Positions 37,789-52,400 of a stretch of 64,000 nucleotides of DNA are shown in pieces (position 1 is the first letter of the stretch; every line of letters begins with the position of its first letter). A program made the position numbers and the translations under genes. The notes under the pieces were generated by a model that saw only the letters and a program-made list of their open reading frames with translations, was not told the DNA's origin and made no database searches. Source of the DNA: Apostichopus japonicus (lineage: Eukaryota > Echinodermata > Holothuroidea > Aspidochirotida > Stichopodidae); contig NC_092569.1 in assembly GCF_037975245.1 (NCBI RefSeq), positions 32,440,668 to 32,504,667 of the forward strand. Direction: 5' to 3'.

Positions 37789-40700
37789 TTAAAGCAAGTG
37801 TCTGGTAGACGATATTGTTTGTTTTGTTTTTTCTTTAAATTGAATGCAAATAATAATAACCCTCCGATTGGTGTTAAATCGGTGGAAATATTATTTACTT
37901 TAATAAATATTATATTTAAGAGGCAGTGTTTTACCTCGATCTGGTAATTGCTAACTTCCTAGTAATAGTTACTTTTTTAATACTGAGTATAGATTTAATA
38001 AAACTGCAGCAAACAAGCCGGCGAGCATTTACGAACAGTAACTTTAAAAGGTTGTAAGATATAGTGCTAAGCAAATAGTGTAAACGTGGAGGGTGCGGGG
38101 GTTACTAGCACGCACATACTTGCTGCAAACTTCGTATGGTCATAAAGTAACAAAAGATTGGCAATGCTATATAGTGATCGATATAATTGTGGTTATAACG
38201 ACGCCATTTTTTTTTTTGTATGAAGGCACTATATGAACCTGGCTTGTCAACAGTGTCACTAGCTATCTCACTCACAAAAGAGGTAGGTTTTCAACTGATT
38301 ATTGCTTCATTCATAACCTTTCACACCTTTTATGAAGTCATTTTGATATCCAGTAACTCTATGACAGACGCCTCATACCTGCAGTGACTAACCTTGAGTC
38401 TTATTGACTTTCCACAATTTCATTTCTAACCTTATCGCGAGTATCATTCATCTATCTTAAGAATTTCGTCTTTTGTTTTACTATTGTTTGTGTGTCTTTT
38501 ATTCTCTCGTTTTCTCTCTCAAACCATAATCAAGGTTATTTCTATAAGATAATCCATTTAAAATACGATTGACGTAAATCAAAACCACTGCTATTTTTTT
38601 CATAAGGCGTAACAATACTTATAGACGTGCAAAACAGAGACCACACAGGAACGTGACTGGGTGCGAAGTTTGCATAGTTCTTTGTAACATATCTGTATAT
38701 TACTAGTTCTTTATTTCTTGATTTCCAAAATTAACATTCTAAGTTCATTCTTACTGTTACTGTGCTGTATTTGTACTTTAATTGGCGTGGGAGGAGTTTG
38801 GGGTAATGAAAGAGAGCGTCCATATAAACGTTATATGTACCATGAAGAGAAAGCTCTTATTGTGACGTCAAGTTTCGTCATTTGTGGACATCATGACGTC
38901 ACTATATTATTTTAGATTACGTTAACTTCAAGTTCACTTTTAATGAAATCTATTTAAATGGAATAATAAGCTGGCTCGCACTGAGCAGGAAGGGGGGGGG
39001 GGGGGGCTGAAGCGGCAAATAACAAATTTACTGTAACCGAAATATGCATCAATTTTGTTTTAAACAAATATTTCGAAAGTGATTTTAAGTTTAGGTTGCG
39101 TTTATTTTGATTGAACGTAGTGACTCGAACATTAAAGAAAATGATCTGTCTAATGGCGATGTTTCACCAACCGGTAACCCCTAGTGATCGATCTTCTTAT
39201 TTAATAAAACTTTAGGATGTACAGCTCCAGGGTGTAATCATGTCTGGTGATGAGGAGGGGGGAGGGGGGGTCATGGCTACAGCGCTAAAGCCAGGACAAT
39301 TAAGGGGACCGAGAAGCATTGGATACATAACACACTACAAAAGAGTTGAGTCAATTTTATAGCCAGTACTGGATACGTAGGCCTATGTATCCAACTAACG
39401 ATGGGTAAATTGTTGCTAGTTTGAAGTTCAATGCAGCCAATTTTTAATGTTTGCCCAACTTATTTTTGAGTCTATTGTATTCTATTTTCCGTATAATAAA
39501 CTTAAAGGAAACGAGGGACTTCAAACTATGGGCCAATATCACATCGTAATAGTCCACCGGGCCCCGCGCGGCTCTCGGCTCTCGGTGCCCACTGGCTGTA
39601 ATACTATATGGAAGAGTGATACCAAATGAAAGAAAAAAAAGTGTTAAAAATAGGTTCCTTCAAAACGAATTAATACGAAACAATGAAACTGATGTGCATA
39701 ATTATGATGCCATAGGAATACAAACAGAGGGAAATAATACACACTAGCAAGTACAGTTCACCTCTCAAAAAGGAAACAATATAAGATTGATTTATTGGTT
39801 GAAGTATTTTCGGTTGAGATTGACCTCCAAACGTTTTCACTGGATGTATATACTGTTGGGTAGTTAGCGGAATTCAATATGGTAACGTTATTTTGTTCCA
39901 TGCCGTATGTCTCTGCAGACCACACACCTGGAATAATATTGCACTATAGTCTATACTAAAGCCTGAAACATTTAAGCTTTTACATGCATGGTATAGTTTC
40001 CAGCAACTGCACTAAACTGAATATACTGTTTAGGCTACATGAGAGAAATACGCTAGGTAGTTTGTTTGAAGTTAAAACAGCAACAACGAATACTAACGTC
40101 AGTGTTCTTTTTATGATTTGTGTTATTTAATTCGATGCGTCGTTCCTTACAAGTTACACAAGTGGAATCGAAGTATATAAACTGTAAATAAAACAATACT
40201 GCAGGACGCTTAATGACAAAAAAAAAAACCTTTTGTAAATATTTCACAATCTAAAGAAATGAAGATTAGTTATTTTAAAAGTATGAATAGTCATGATTTT
40301 CGTTCTTCTTCTTCTTCTTGTTATCATCCATACACTGCATTTAACTTTGCTAAGGCACTAAAGAGACCGGGGATATGGTGGGGGGGGGGGGCTTAGAGGC
40401 TTTTAAGCTATGGATACCGGTCGAATCTTGATGCACATGCCATGTTAAATATCCTATATCATAAATACAATTCTCATTCATGTTATATAAGCACGCTACC
40501 ACCCCCCCCCCTCCCCTACCAGGGGATATCTTCCTCCGTCACAAAAGTGAAGGGAGAAATAGGAAAAAGTCTATGTACAGACACACACAGAGAGACACGC
40601 ACGCACACACGCACATAGATTGCAAATAAATCCAGCTGAGCAGATGAGGAAACGGAAAGTGCATTAAGAGGTAGCGTATATGGCCACCACATATACAGCG

Positions 40701-42579
40701 ACGTGTGTACGTCATAGTGATGCGGACTTGTTGTGGTCGCATATAGGTGAGCCCACGTAATCGAGCCACTGAGGTTGGTGAATAGCATCCTCCGGTGATT
40801 AATGGTTGATTCTTGAGTGTTTTCTATTGACTTAATTGAACTGAGGACCTACCTCAAACACAAATATTGATCAAGCACTTAGCGAATACATTCTAAGGGA
40901 TGGTCGAATATGGGCCATTTGAACTAACCAGGAGAAAGTTAAGACGCTATTTTGTTCCGCCTATAATTTGCATGTCAAGAAAGTTGCTTTAAGGTTCCCC
41001 TTAATTGCTGTATTTCCTTGAAAATGTTAATTGCCATTACTGGTATCCCCAAATATGCTAGCAAGTCAAATATGGTCACAGATATGTTTAACCTTTAGCA
41101 AACATTTTACTATAAAAACCTCAAAGAAGCAGGAGCAAACATGTCCCTTCCCCCCCCCACACCTCCCCCTCACACCCCCACCCCTCACACCTCCCCCCCA
41201 CACATAATAGCGAGATCACTTTTTGTAGGCGAATGCTGTAACCAAGCCTGTGATAAAGTACCAAATAGAGCAACGTTACATTTCACACATCGGCCTATGC
41301 GTGTCTAACCGAATGATCAGCCATAACCGCAACCTAGAATGTTGTGTTCTTTACCGTCACAATACAAACAGATAGATGTATATGTCACTTCAAATTGATT
41401 TTACCAAGTGTATCACCATGCCGCAAACCTATTTAATATGATATTGCTTACAGTTTTTCGTGTCAATATTTGCACTAGTTAATACAGAATTTACGCCAAT
41501 TGAGCTCAGTGATACGTGCGTATAGCGTACACTTTCAATATACAACGTTTGTTCTCGATTGTAATATCATGACGGGGGGCGTGCTAGCAATCATGAAAGC
41601 ACACACAAAATGATAATATGATACCGTGGGTCATAAAATATCAGTTCAAGAACTTTATCAGGTTAACAAGTTAGTAACGATTGCATCAAAGGTAAAACGA
41701 GGTTACGCAATTCTAAAGAGAAGTTTGCTTTAGCTCCTCAAAGTTCTCCGTTCGCTAAGCCACAAATAGGGCAGCTTTTGAAAGTCGGTCAAAGACAGAC
41801 TTGTCTATCGTGTAGTCTGTTGAGGACATAGAATGCGAGGGGTGGGGACAAACCTTGCGTATGTTTCTACACCCTGCGGAATTCGATCATCCATAAGATA
41901 AATTAGACCCCATACGAAACGCATTTGTCAGTGGGAAATTCCCTCATTCTGAAGACCGAAGTACAAAGTAGATTCGGTATTTTTTTTCTGAGAAATCCAC
42001 TCTTTGTTGCTAAAATTCGCGAGAAGCTCTAACCATATATAGTATAGGACCAATACAAAGTTGCACCGGAGAGGAGAGCCTTCCATATTCCTATTAATGC
42101 AACGTTGAAAAAACAACATTCTTTTCTTTTCACATATTTGGAACAGTGGCCACGTCGAAATTTCTGGACACACATCGCGTGAATCAACACTACCCCCCTC
42201 CCACCCTCCCCTCCCCCACTTCCACATGCATGCACCCAACACAAATCTAACCCTCGGTATACAAACATGTCACTGAATGTTGCCGTCCATAAAAAGGTGT
42301 AATCATAACATAAAGAAAATATATGTGTATGTGTAAATGTATTGTTATATTTTCACCTATATATTCGACTCTGTGAAGTGCATACCCGTGTTACATCAGG
42401 GAGTCAACTCCTTGGTTACATCTTCTTCTGTTTGATAAAACAGATGTCAATTTCCGTCCGTAGAAATGAAACATTTAAAACGTGCCCAGAATAAGAGAGA
42501 AATGAGATGGAAGCTGCGATATTGCAGGTCGTGAAGACACCTCATTTTCCTTCGGTTCGGGTTACCGGCGCCTCTAGCT
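37785..42579. other. Intergenic region, no gene seen
   Basis: Several G and C runs (38993-39006, 40381-40391, 40501-40512), a CA/GA-rich patch at 40578-40615 and a C-rich block at 41150-41204. No coding exon is supported. Confidence 0.3.
41150..41204 (-). other. C-rich block with quadruplex potential on the minus strand
   Basis: At least six runs of four or more C separated by short spacers (CACACCTCCCCCTCACACCC type) lie in 55 bases. The complementary strand can form a G-quadruplex and this strand an i-motif. Confidence 0.55.
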
Positions 42580-42767
42580 TATAAAACCGGCGAGTTCAAA
42601 GACAAGTACACGGGCTGTCAACTGTTGTAATCTGAGAGCGAATGTTGCAAAGAGCAATTTCAGCAGGTTTTAGGAATACTTAAAATACCATAATAAGGTG
42701 CAACTGTTGATACTTTTAGAACCTGGGGAGCTCAGTGCCTGATAGAACGTAGCTCGCTTTCGATTGC
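42580..42767 (+). promoter_or_regulatory. Candidate core promoter and non-coding first exon
   Basis: TATAAAA at 42580-42586 is followed by about 180 bases without a long frame, ending in a consensus donor TTGC|GTAAGT at 42768. A start about 30 bases after the TATA box would give a first exon of roughly 155 bases. No partner exon is identified; it could serve an unannotated RNA or a distal promoter of the second ENPP gene. Weak evidence. Confidence 0.25.
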
Positions 42768-45700
42768 GTAAGTACCTACTCAATTCTTAGAGTGTATATA
42801 GGCGTGCTTAAAAGTCTGTCAAAATTTTACATCGATATTGTTAACGTTTTAGTACTTTTTGACATTGCAATGCAATAACATGCAATGCAGGTCATTGGCT
42901 CACAAGTCAAGATTCATTGCAAATAAAGGAAAGAGGGTTTTTATTCTTCAGGGGTGGTGGGGGGTGGGGATTTCCTACATGTTATCTTCATAACTATGAA
43001 AAAGATTCTGAATGGGTGATATTTGTTTTCTTAGAATGAATTGGAAGCTTTGATATGTACCGCACTATAGCTAGCTGTACTGCAGGATCATTGTGAAATT
43101 ACATGGAGTTTTAAAGTTCTCATGTCAGTGGTCAGTGATCTTATAAAACCAAATTCTGTGTGTTGGGATTAAGGAAGGATTAAGGTAATTAGGGACTAAA
43201 GGCATCATCTCGCCATTTTTGAAAAAAAAACTTTAAAACTTTGAAAAAACACAAGTGTACCATATATATAGTTTAAAACACCTTGCAATCTTGACCAACG
43301 AATTCGATGTTGGTCAAAATATTTACAATAACAACACATATTTCTTTGATTAGTAACGTTCTTATTTTCTTTGATTCACTATAAGTTAACGACCTGTCAA
43401 TTCACCTCCACCATTCCCGTTTGTATTGTAACAGGAGCTAGGCAACCAGTAGGTCAATTCTTTGATAAAGGAAAACAATAAAAGTTGGATATTGTATCCC
43501 ATACTCCATTGACCTGTTCTTTTATTTTTATTTCTTTCTTTTATTTGTCCGAAATGATACAAATATATAGTTTCAGGCGGAAAGCATAGAGAATTGAAAA
43601 GTTTAACAATCGGACAGGTCAAGGTGATTCATAACTTTAAATCCGGACATTGTACTTCGAAATAATTTGCAAGCTTTGATTTCTCGTCGAATAAAAAAAT
43701 GGGCTAAATTAATATTTTTCAACTTGTTTAATGTGTAGAACAGAACATTTTGTGATGAATCCAGTTAGTTCATATTTCAGGTTTGTATGTGATTTATCGT
43801 TTGATTTTAAAAATTACACCATCAAATGATACCGATAATTAAAACAAGATTAAGACTTAAGCGATCCATAATTTGAGGGTGATGAATTCCCCTTATTTTA
43901 TTCTGTGTGTGTGGGGGGGGGGGGCAGTAGCATACGTACGGTTGTGCCCTTGCCGCACATTTCATCAAACAATAAAGGAACTGAGATGAAATAAAAGGAG
44001 ATCATTTTGGAATATTCATAAAACGGAGGAAATGATTATGTATGACGATTACGACATAATACAATAACCGAAAATCATTTCGATTGGACAGCGGTCCTTG
44101 TAAAGTAAACCCTTTATTGATTAATAGGTGACTGCTATTGTCATATTGAAGAGTTCTATGTACAGGCCGATTGTAACGTGTATCAAGGGATCAACTATGA
44201 TGCTGAAATAATAATACATACATCTTTTCAAGCACAATTGTAAACAATACCGTATATGGAGAGGCTCGTCCAGCCATTTACGTATGGACCATCCTCATTC
44301 CAACCCTATGAAAACACATTCCCTCCTCGGTGACTGGTTCTTACCATACTATTTGTTGAGGGCAATCCACTATTATACAATTGAATTACAAATCCCACTA
44401 GATTTCCATTGAAATCCTTCCGATTGTAAGCCCTTTTTTTTACCTTTTCTTGCAGCGGGTCTTAAACAATTAAAGCTTGTAGCTTGTAATCCTATTTTGT
44501 AAAACCTGTCTGACAATAAAGTCACTCACAATTGCCTCGAATGCGAGGGCGATAGCAAGTTTTTTATCAGTTTTTAGTACTACTTTTCTTACATGGAGAA
44601 TTCCATTTTCCAGACTACTGACAAGACACGGGTGATTTTTAATGACCTTCTAAAGCTCAGACTGGATTTCGAAACCCACGTTTCACTTTGACTTATAGAT
44701 GAGAAAGCCCCTTTAACATATCGTAATTTGATGGAGGAAAAGTAAGTTATCTTGCTATTCTGCAATTCCCTTCGCAAAATCAACACCCTGTTTCGAATCC
44801 CCGTCTCTACAGGATTATTAGGATTATTAATTATACTACATATTTTTGTGACCATACTAAGCTGTCGATGTTAACTTACCCTGACCACAAAGGTCAAACC
44901 ACACTGGACCACTGGTGTTCCTTTCAGACACCATTTATAATAAATGACAATTTACATTCACACCTGTCAGTAATGACTATACAATGATATTTCTATTGGT
45001 TACATTTTCAATGTCAAATTATTGACGGTCTGACCTACTAATTACGTAGTCGCTGTAATTAGGTCGTTTGATGTTTGATGTTTGTTGCTTGTTTTGGGGT
45101 TTGTTTATTTGTTTGTTGTTTATTTGTTGATTTTTCGTCCATTTTTGTCCCCAATACTTTCCGTTGTCTCACTTTTCATCAAGTATTTTAATTTCTTCCG
45201 TTATTTTCTGTTTTTTTTTTTTTCATTTCTTAAAAAAAGTCATCAGTTTTGACCCCAAAATATGCTATAAAGTCAAATAATGGTCACCCATGCTCCAACT
45301 TCAACAGTAATTTACTAACAAAGTACTTATTTACCTCACTTCAATCATTTCAATGTACAAATTAACACGCCTCGATATCTGCAAGTAACTTGGAGATGCA
45401 ACCAAGAAAGTACTTTTTATGTTTGTAGCAATTTTGTTTTGGTAGCATGCTCAAATTTATGAGATGATGGTTTGGTTTGTATCACCCTGTGAATACCACA
45501 TATACTCACGATTAGAATCTTTTACTTTTATATGCATTTTCATAAATACAATATGAATATCTACTTTTCCACTTGTACTCATGTTACTGTTTAATAATAC
45601 TGTACAAGGTTAGTGCGTAGTAAGTCTTCGACCCTAATATTGCTGAGCACTCTGCCCAAAATGCGAAAATTCTTTGCTGTGGAAGTTATTTGCAATAGCT

Positions 45701-47129
45701 TAGATTGTGACCTTGCAAACAGAATTGATCGATAAGTTATTCATTATTATTTAGTGCTAGTTACGTCATCGAATATGTTGAATATTCATTTACGGCTCAT
45801 GATTGCACTTAACCGCTATAATGTCCCCCCACCCCCCCCCCCCCCCTCACTTTTACATGTCTAGCTTGCCTGCCACGATTCCTTACCAGGTCCCAAACAC
45901 ACCTCTTTGGTGGATTTAATGGGTCTTTCACCTCAAACTATATGTAAGGTTGTTCTCGCGGTAAATATATTTACCGTTCCTTTGCTAGGAGTTAGTTATA
46001 GTTACTACTGCACTGTATTTTTTCAACAAATACTGAACAATACACAAACAAACGCATAACAAAGACTATTGTATTATAAATTTGACCCGGCAAGTAACAA
46101 AACACGTATATAGGCGTAAAAAGACAAAGGAGGCTAGCGTGTGGCTTTTATATTACCAAGCTTTTGTAACGCAAGTTATCTAAGTTTAGCTTTGTATTCA
46201 AACAATCTCGTATCGTTACAATTTTTAGTTTTTGACATAAAAGAAAAAATATCCCGTCATTATATGTCGAAAATTAAATTAGTTGTGTAAAGATTAACCT
46301 TTTCAAAAACAGTCGACAACGAGCAATACACCACCCATAAGGAATGCCAATTGTGTACTAAAGATATAACAATTCGACCCTGGAATATAGGCCCTAGTTA
46401 TAATAATATTTATTTATTTTATTGTGCATATACTTCTATATGTCAACTCTCTCTGTAATGTATATTGCGTGTCAATAAAAGCGGTGATCGTTGTTTGACT
46501 TCTCTCTCTTTTATAACCTAACATTGTCTCGGGAGAGATATTGTTATATTTTCAATTTCTCAAGTCAACATTTTCTCAAAGAGGATAAATTGCAGTCAGT
46601 TTGCATAATTGTGTGTAACCCAACTAAACGTTGGAGTTAAATGAGCTTCGACTGAGCTACCGTACCGTACCATAGCCAGATTATATTTTGTCATTTCTAT
46701 GAGCAATGAATGGAATTAACATGTTTAGAAATTCTATCAGTTAGAATTCCACCCCCATATACCCCCCCCCCTGCCACCATCAACCCACCTCTCCTCTTCA
46801 GTACTAGGTATGGACGCAAGTTGGCGCTCGCGTGGAGTAAATATTTGCGGATATAACTATAACCCCACCCCCTCAACCCCCTACAAACAATAGACGTATT
46901 TATAAAGCGTGTACCAATTATAGACCTAACTTATAAACGTATATCTGCTTAATGATGCACCCTTCCACGTATGTGTGTTTTTTCTTTCCTTTTTTCTTTA
47001 GAGGGGGGCCATCCCACCCCCCCCCCTCCCTTCTGTAAATCCTTTACCTGGTTACGTTTAACAAGTTTTTGGACTCTTTTTTATTCTTTTGTTTTTGGTC
47101 ACTATTCTGCTAACGTCCTTTATTACAAT
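42768..47129. other. Intergenic region, no gene seen
   Basis: Contains a G run near 43912-43924 and a C run near 45825-45846. No coding exon or recognised repeat family. Confidence 0.3.
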
Positions 47130-47410
47130 CAGTGGCGTATCTAGAATAGTTTGCACTCTAAGAGGATCCTTCCTTTGACACCCCGTGTATGGGACGCCGT
47201 CCTGCGGGAGGGGTCTAGGGTCTTTGACAATTCTTTTTTATTTTTAAGGTGGTTTGAATGCAAAATGATGCTATCTTTGGCAAAGCTTTGAACTGATTAT
47301 TTGTTTAGGAATTCACATTCTCATTTCTCTTATTTATTTCTTATATTTGTTTGGGGGCGCTGTGGCATGGCACCCCCTGACTGGTACCCGGGCGGAGCGC
47401 CCCGCCACTT
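47130..47410. mobile_element. Degenerate hAT-like element
   Basis: The left end reads CAGTGGCG and the right end, reversed, AAGTGGCG. Flanks are ATTACAAT (47122-47129) and ATTACAAG (47411-47418), a 7 of 8 match to a target duplication. The interior contains GGGAGGGGTCTAGGGTC, similar in style to the hAT-type element at 25464. Decayed, with no coding capacity. Confidence 0.5.
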
Positions 47411-49439
47411 ATTACAAGTTACAATGCATAATTCCTGCATGGCTCCACAACAGACAATTTAATTTGGAAGTTTTGCTTTCCAAAGAGGGAAAGGATTACC
47501 TCTTTTCCATCTCTAATTGCAACACCAGCTGTATTAATATTTCCTTTTCCTCTGAATTTGCCATTAAAAAATGAAGGTCAAATTTAAGTAATGACATTAT
47601 AACATTTTAACATAAGATCTGTAGCCAAGAATCTAGGTTAATTTCTCACATTCCTGATGTCCGATTTTGTGGGTCACGTCAAATTGTTACTTTACCAAAC
47701 CCTAGCCGGATACAATACAACAAGTTAAATGGCGAACTAATACACTGTTTGGTTTGAATTTTGATCTCTCCTTTGTAGCAAAAACTATAAAATATGACCT
47801 GTGTTTTGTTGTTTTTGCTTTGGTAGTGGTTTTTCTTCGTTTTCAAGCATGAAAAAAAAAATTCCTTTCTTATGTTATACCTTACACCCTTTTGACTAAA
47901 GATGGCATGTCACTTAAAAGCATGGGCCGTGCCGCATGTATTTTATACTCTGGTTTCGTAGGTGTTGGGGTGGGGTGGTGTGGGGTGGGGTGTTGTGGGC
48001 TTGGTGGAAGCATGGGATCATCAGTCAACCAACATCCCCCTCTCATTCCCCACTCCGACCCACAAGCACTCACTGATGACAGAAACCATATAGTCAGTAG
48101 CGTATAGACTCGGTATTCTATGACGTCACACTATTACAACCTCATTACATTGTATACCCTCAATATGCGACTTAATTGTGATTTCCCTCCGCTTCAAAGA
48201 TCATATCGAAGTGTGGTAAACATCGTAGAGATTATAGAAGAAAAGATCGAAATTTGAGATTAAGCTATAGTTTATTAAAGTTTTTTTTTTTTCGTTAAGT
48301 GGTCAATCTTAAAAATTTGACCAGGAACTCAGTATCCGATTTCTCTTTTTGAAGTTGAATCTTTCTTACGGCTTTAAAATATTGTCACCTGGTGGAATAT
48401 CCAAGGTGGTCAAAGGCCCTCCGGACACTCTCCATCGTGAAAGTTCAAAAACTGTAATAGTATAGCACATATACTCTGTTCTTGAAGATTTCTGAGTTTA
48501 CTAGGTCACCATCGGTTGAAGCTAGCAACCTACGTCTACATCGATATTCATTAACACGTTTTAGGGGACGTTTATGGAGAGAGACAGCTACAAGATTTGA
48601 AAGAAATGGGTTTAATTTTGACATTTCCAATGGGATTAGGTTCCGTAGTTGGTTACAGTCCGCTAGTCGTATTAAAAATCGTGCTCTTTAAAGGTTCTAC
48701 GTTCTTCAAGATCTCTAAAGAACGCCGAATCAGGGTTCATAATTTGACATTTTAGGAGCAATAGATCTGCTACACTGGGAAAAACTGAATACGAATTGCA
48801 TGAGAGAACATGTCGATTTTGAGCTTGATTTTTGGAAACCACTCGTAATTATAATATAATATATGCATACATTAGGAATAACAATAATATTATTTGGTCA
48901 TGTGAAAAATCCGATGGATATAGCATATGGAGTTTCTGACTCGTATCTTGCAAAATCACAAATCATGAATATGTATGAACTTAGTTATATTAGTAGCTAA
49001 TTGTAATTTTTTTTCTCGGCGATTAAAAAAATTCAAATGAAGTAAATGCAAATGAGGGTAATGTTATTCCAGGAACATCTGTTATGAAAGTAATAGGCCT
49101 TTGATAGCTATAATAAACTGCTGATGTTCCTACTGTTATTGAGAAAACACGAGCTGATGAAGGAATTGCAATGAATAATTTATTCTGTTATCACGTGATA
49201 TTGCTAGGAGAAATTATTATAAACATATAATCGTTTTTTTTTATTATTATAATTATTTTTCTATTAATTATTTTAAACCGATCATATTTTATAACCAACG
49301 TTGTCTTTACTGTGTGTACGTGTGCATAGGTTGTACTGTGCTGTAAGTTCAAATTTCTATAAGGTGTTAAGTTGTTAAGAAGGTTAACTAGGCGACAACA
49401 ATCTGTTCTTCGTAATTATATCTGCCGCCTCCGTATTAT
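47411..49439. other. Intergenic region, no gene seen
   Basis: Apart from the G-quadruplex motif at 47967-47990, only short random frames are present. Confidence 0.3.
47967..47990 (+). other. Canonical G-quadruplex motif
   Basis: Four runs of GGGG with loops of 1, 6 and 1 bases. This is a strong intramolecular quadruplex pattern with no gene nearby. Confidence 0.7.
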
Positions 49440-49466
49440 CTCGTGTTTTGCCCTAGAAAACACGAG
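49440..49466. repeat. Perfect 10-bp stem hairpin
   Basis: CTCGTGTTTT and AAAACACGAG are separated by seven bases (GCCCTAG). The same 10-mer recurs at 49144-49153 (reverse) and 49503-49512 (forward). Confidence 0.75.
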
Positions 49467-52400
49467 TTTATAATAAAGATGTATAAAACATTGGCGTGTT
49501 AACTCGTGTTTTAGTTCGTCTTCTTTAATCCTATAAAACTAAGTCTTTTGTTCTCGGAGGTGTCAGTGAAAGAACACACACTAACAATTCTCAATGACGT
49601 CAAAAGAATAAAAACAAAATCATTTGTCAGTTGGCTTATATGCTTTGGCTTTTGTAACCTACATCTCTAAAGAAGATACAGTAAAGGGTAGAAGGGTATA
49701 TCATAGATCACGGTAGGCTACTTCGGGTTGAAATCATGTTTAGCTATATACCAGGCATTCCGAGATTCAGAAACTTTGTGTCCCGGAAAGTACAAACATT
49801 GCTACACTTCTTTCTTCCTTTTCCCTCTCTCTCTCTTTCTTCTTATTATTATTTTGTTGGCAACCTTTCTAAGCTTATTTGCCTAATTTCACGGGCCGGT
49901 TGCTGTTTGCTTATTTGTTTACCTGTTCATCTTCTTTTTGGACAAAAAAAACCTAAAAGATAAATGATTCCCGTATGTAGCTTATTGTTCCTTTAACAGC
50001 CGATTATAGGCCCTTCATGCGCTATTATACCAACATATTGTAGATTTAATTAATTATCAGCCGATTTGATCCTAATAAAAATACAATCTTGAATGTCCCC
50101 CACGCTCCCCTTTAACTTAGGAGTACCCCCTCGGAGAGTCGGTAAGTGTCCTTAACGAGAGAACATGCTGACAGTAGGTGTGATCAGGTAAGACGATAGC
50201 TTCTGTGATCACGTCCAATCTTTTCTAGAAATTGATGTTTGAAAGAGTCACTTGTCTACTCAGGTTGGGCTAACGAGGAGCCGCCAAATCTCGGGCAATC
50301 CTGTAACTGCTTTGGTATGTAGCCCACAGGTGTATTGCATCACACTTGTCAGCTGGTAGCTTCCAGTGAGTCTTTCGTTCCGACGTATAATATGAAACGA
50401 AAGGGGTCACGGTCATATAGAGTCATGTTATATGTAGTACCGTGTAGTATCTTGTTCATATTATAATCACCGCATTGTAACTATGCTGGTACGCAGGTGT
50501 GGTCACGTGATTCATAAAGAATGTATCACATGTATGACATTCATAATGAAACCCGCTACACTTACTCGAGTAATGTATTGGTGTTATAATAACCTAATGA
50601 GGTATAACCTTACCTACATTATGGTAGCCAAAATTGCGAATACTTCATCTCGGAAACTACAGTAGTTGGGATTCAGGGAAATTGATCACCCCTCCCTGTG
50701 TACCCTCTCTACTTGTCTTCCCTCTCTATACCCCCCCCCCCTCCCTCCCACCGTTCATTTCCAACTCATACTGCATCTCAACCGTCACACCTCTTCCCCA
50801 TTGGGAATATGCAATGCGGTAACAACAACATTTCAATAAATTCCTACAATATCATGAGCGAGGTCTTAAACATTAACCTTTAGCATAGAAATTACCCCAC
50901 ATTTTTTATGGTGTTTTTTTTTGGGGGGGGGGGGGCAAACCTTTCACGCTTATGGCAGGCCCTTATGGCAGGCCCTGTAATATCATACTTCTCATTGCGT
51001 TCTTCGGTGGTCCATGTTAATACATTTAGTAATCTCATGAACATTTGGTAATCTTACCTTAGAACGGTAAAGTATATCTGGTACCTATATAATGATCAGA
51101 TAATTGGGACAAATTCGACGCAGTTTTGACAGGAAACAAAAGCTTACAGATCAGTTATCGTGAAGCACATAGGCGTTGCCAAGTGAACAGATAACAAATA
51201 TCAAATTATCAACATTTTTTTTTTTATCGGCGGCGGTATCACGCGTAAAATCAAGGTATTCCCATAGCGGATGCAGTACAAATTATAGCTTAATGAACGA
51301 AACAATAACCGTAAAGAATGTAATGGAATTATATATTGCGGCGGTTTCGATTTGTAGGTCAAAAAGTCAAGTTATACGCCAATATAGTTTAAAGTTTGAA
51401 GGAAAAACATCTAGTGATGTTAACCAGTATGCGAAGATCATGTAACAGGCAAAAGGTGTTCAGAAAATCATGTTTATCTCAACAATAAAAATTATCAAAT
51501 TTAGGCAATTTTGCCTTTTTTTTCACTTCTCATGCATGTGACACTATGTGAAAATACACATATCAAGGTGAAAGTGAGATATTATACCTACTGATATTTA
51601 ACCTATAGGTTACAGTAAAACAAAAGATGTTGACTTCAGTAATTAATTTCATAATTATTTTTTTCCTTTTTTTTCCCTTTTTTTTTTAATTCGGGAGACG
51701 CTTTTTTGGCAGCTATCTTGGTTGTTGAAGACACTTAATGAAGATACGAGCTTTAATAATGACCATAATTGAGGAAGTGATTGACTTCCTTTATATTGAT
51801 TAACACGGCTGTCCTATTATTGTATATGATCTCATTAATTTTTGTATTTACATTAAAGAACTTCCATTCTGAGAAAAATTAGGCATGTTTACATTCTGCC
51901 GTTGTAAAGCCGATCACGTGAAGTCCCCCCCCCCCCCCTTCCAAGTGTCCGTACCTCAAAAATACATTGTGTCGATCATAAACTTAAAATTCAAACTTCA
52001 GATGAATGCGTCGCAGTACCCTAGGATATATGTAATATACTTCGGGTGTTTGTTTATTTAACAAAGTCATTATTAGTGTTGTTCTAACTAATAACTTCCC
52101 GTCAACCCTTTATGAATGTTTATTTGAATTGCGTCCGTCATATATGCTACGAATCACCTCCCCCCCCCCCCAACCCTCTGTTTTTTTTTGTCCAGTGATA
52201 ATAATGGAAACTCTATAATTGCATTCGCATAGAACCTACTTGATTTTGTTATTAGAGTGGTCTGTAAGGTACTTGAGGTACAAGAACGTGATGTAGTCTA
52301 TATTATATTGTACCAAGTTTAATAATGATACTCCATTGACTTTGCACGTAACCTTCAATACAGCATAATAACCGGCGAGCGTTCTTATACAAGCTATCAC

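Noticed and set aside
43389-43621. Possible transposon with GACCTGTC/GACAGGTC ends
   Set aside because: Only eight bases match and no target duplication is present.
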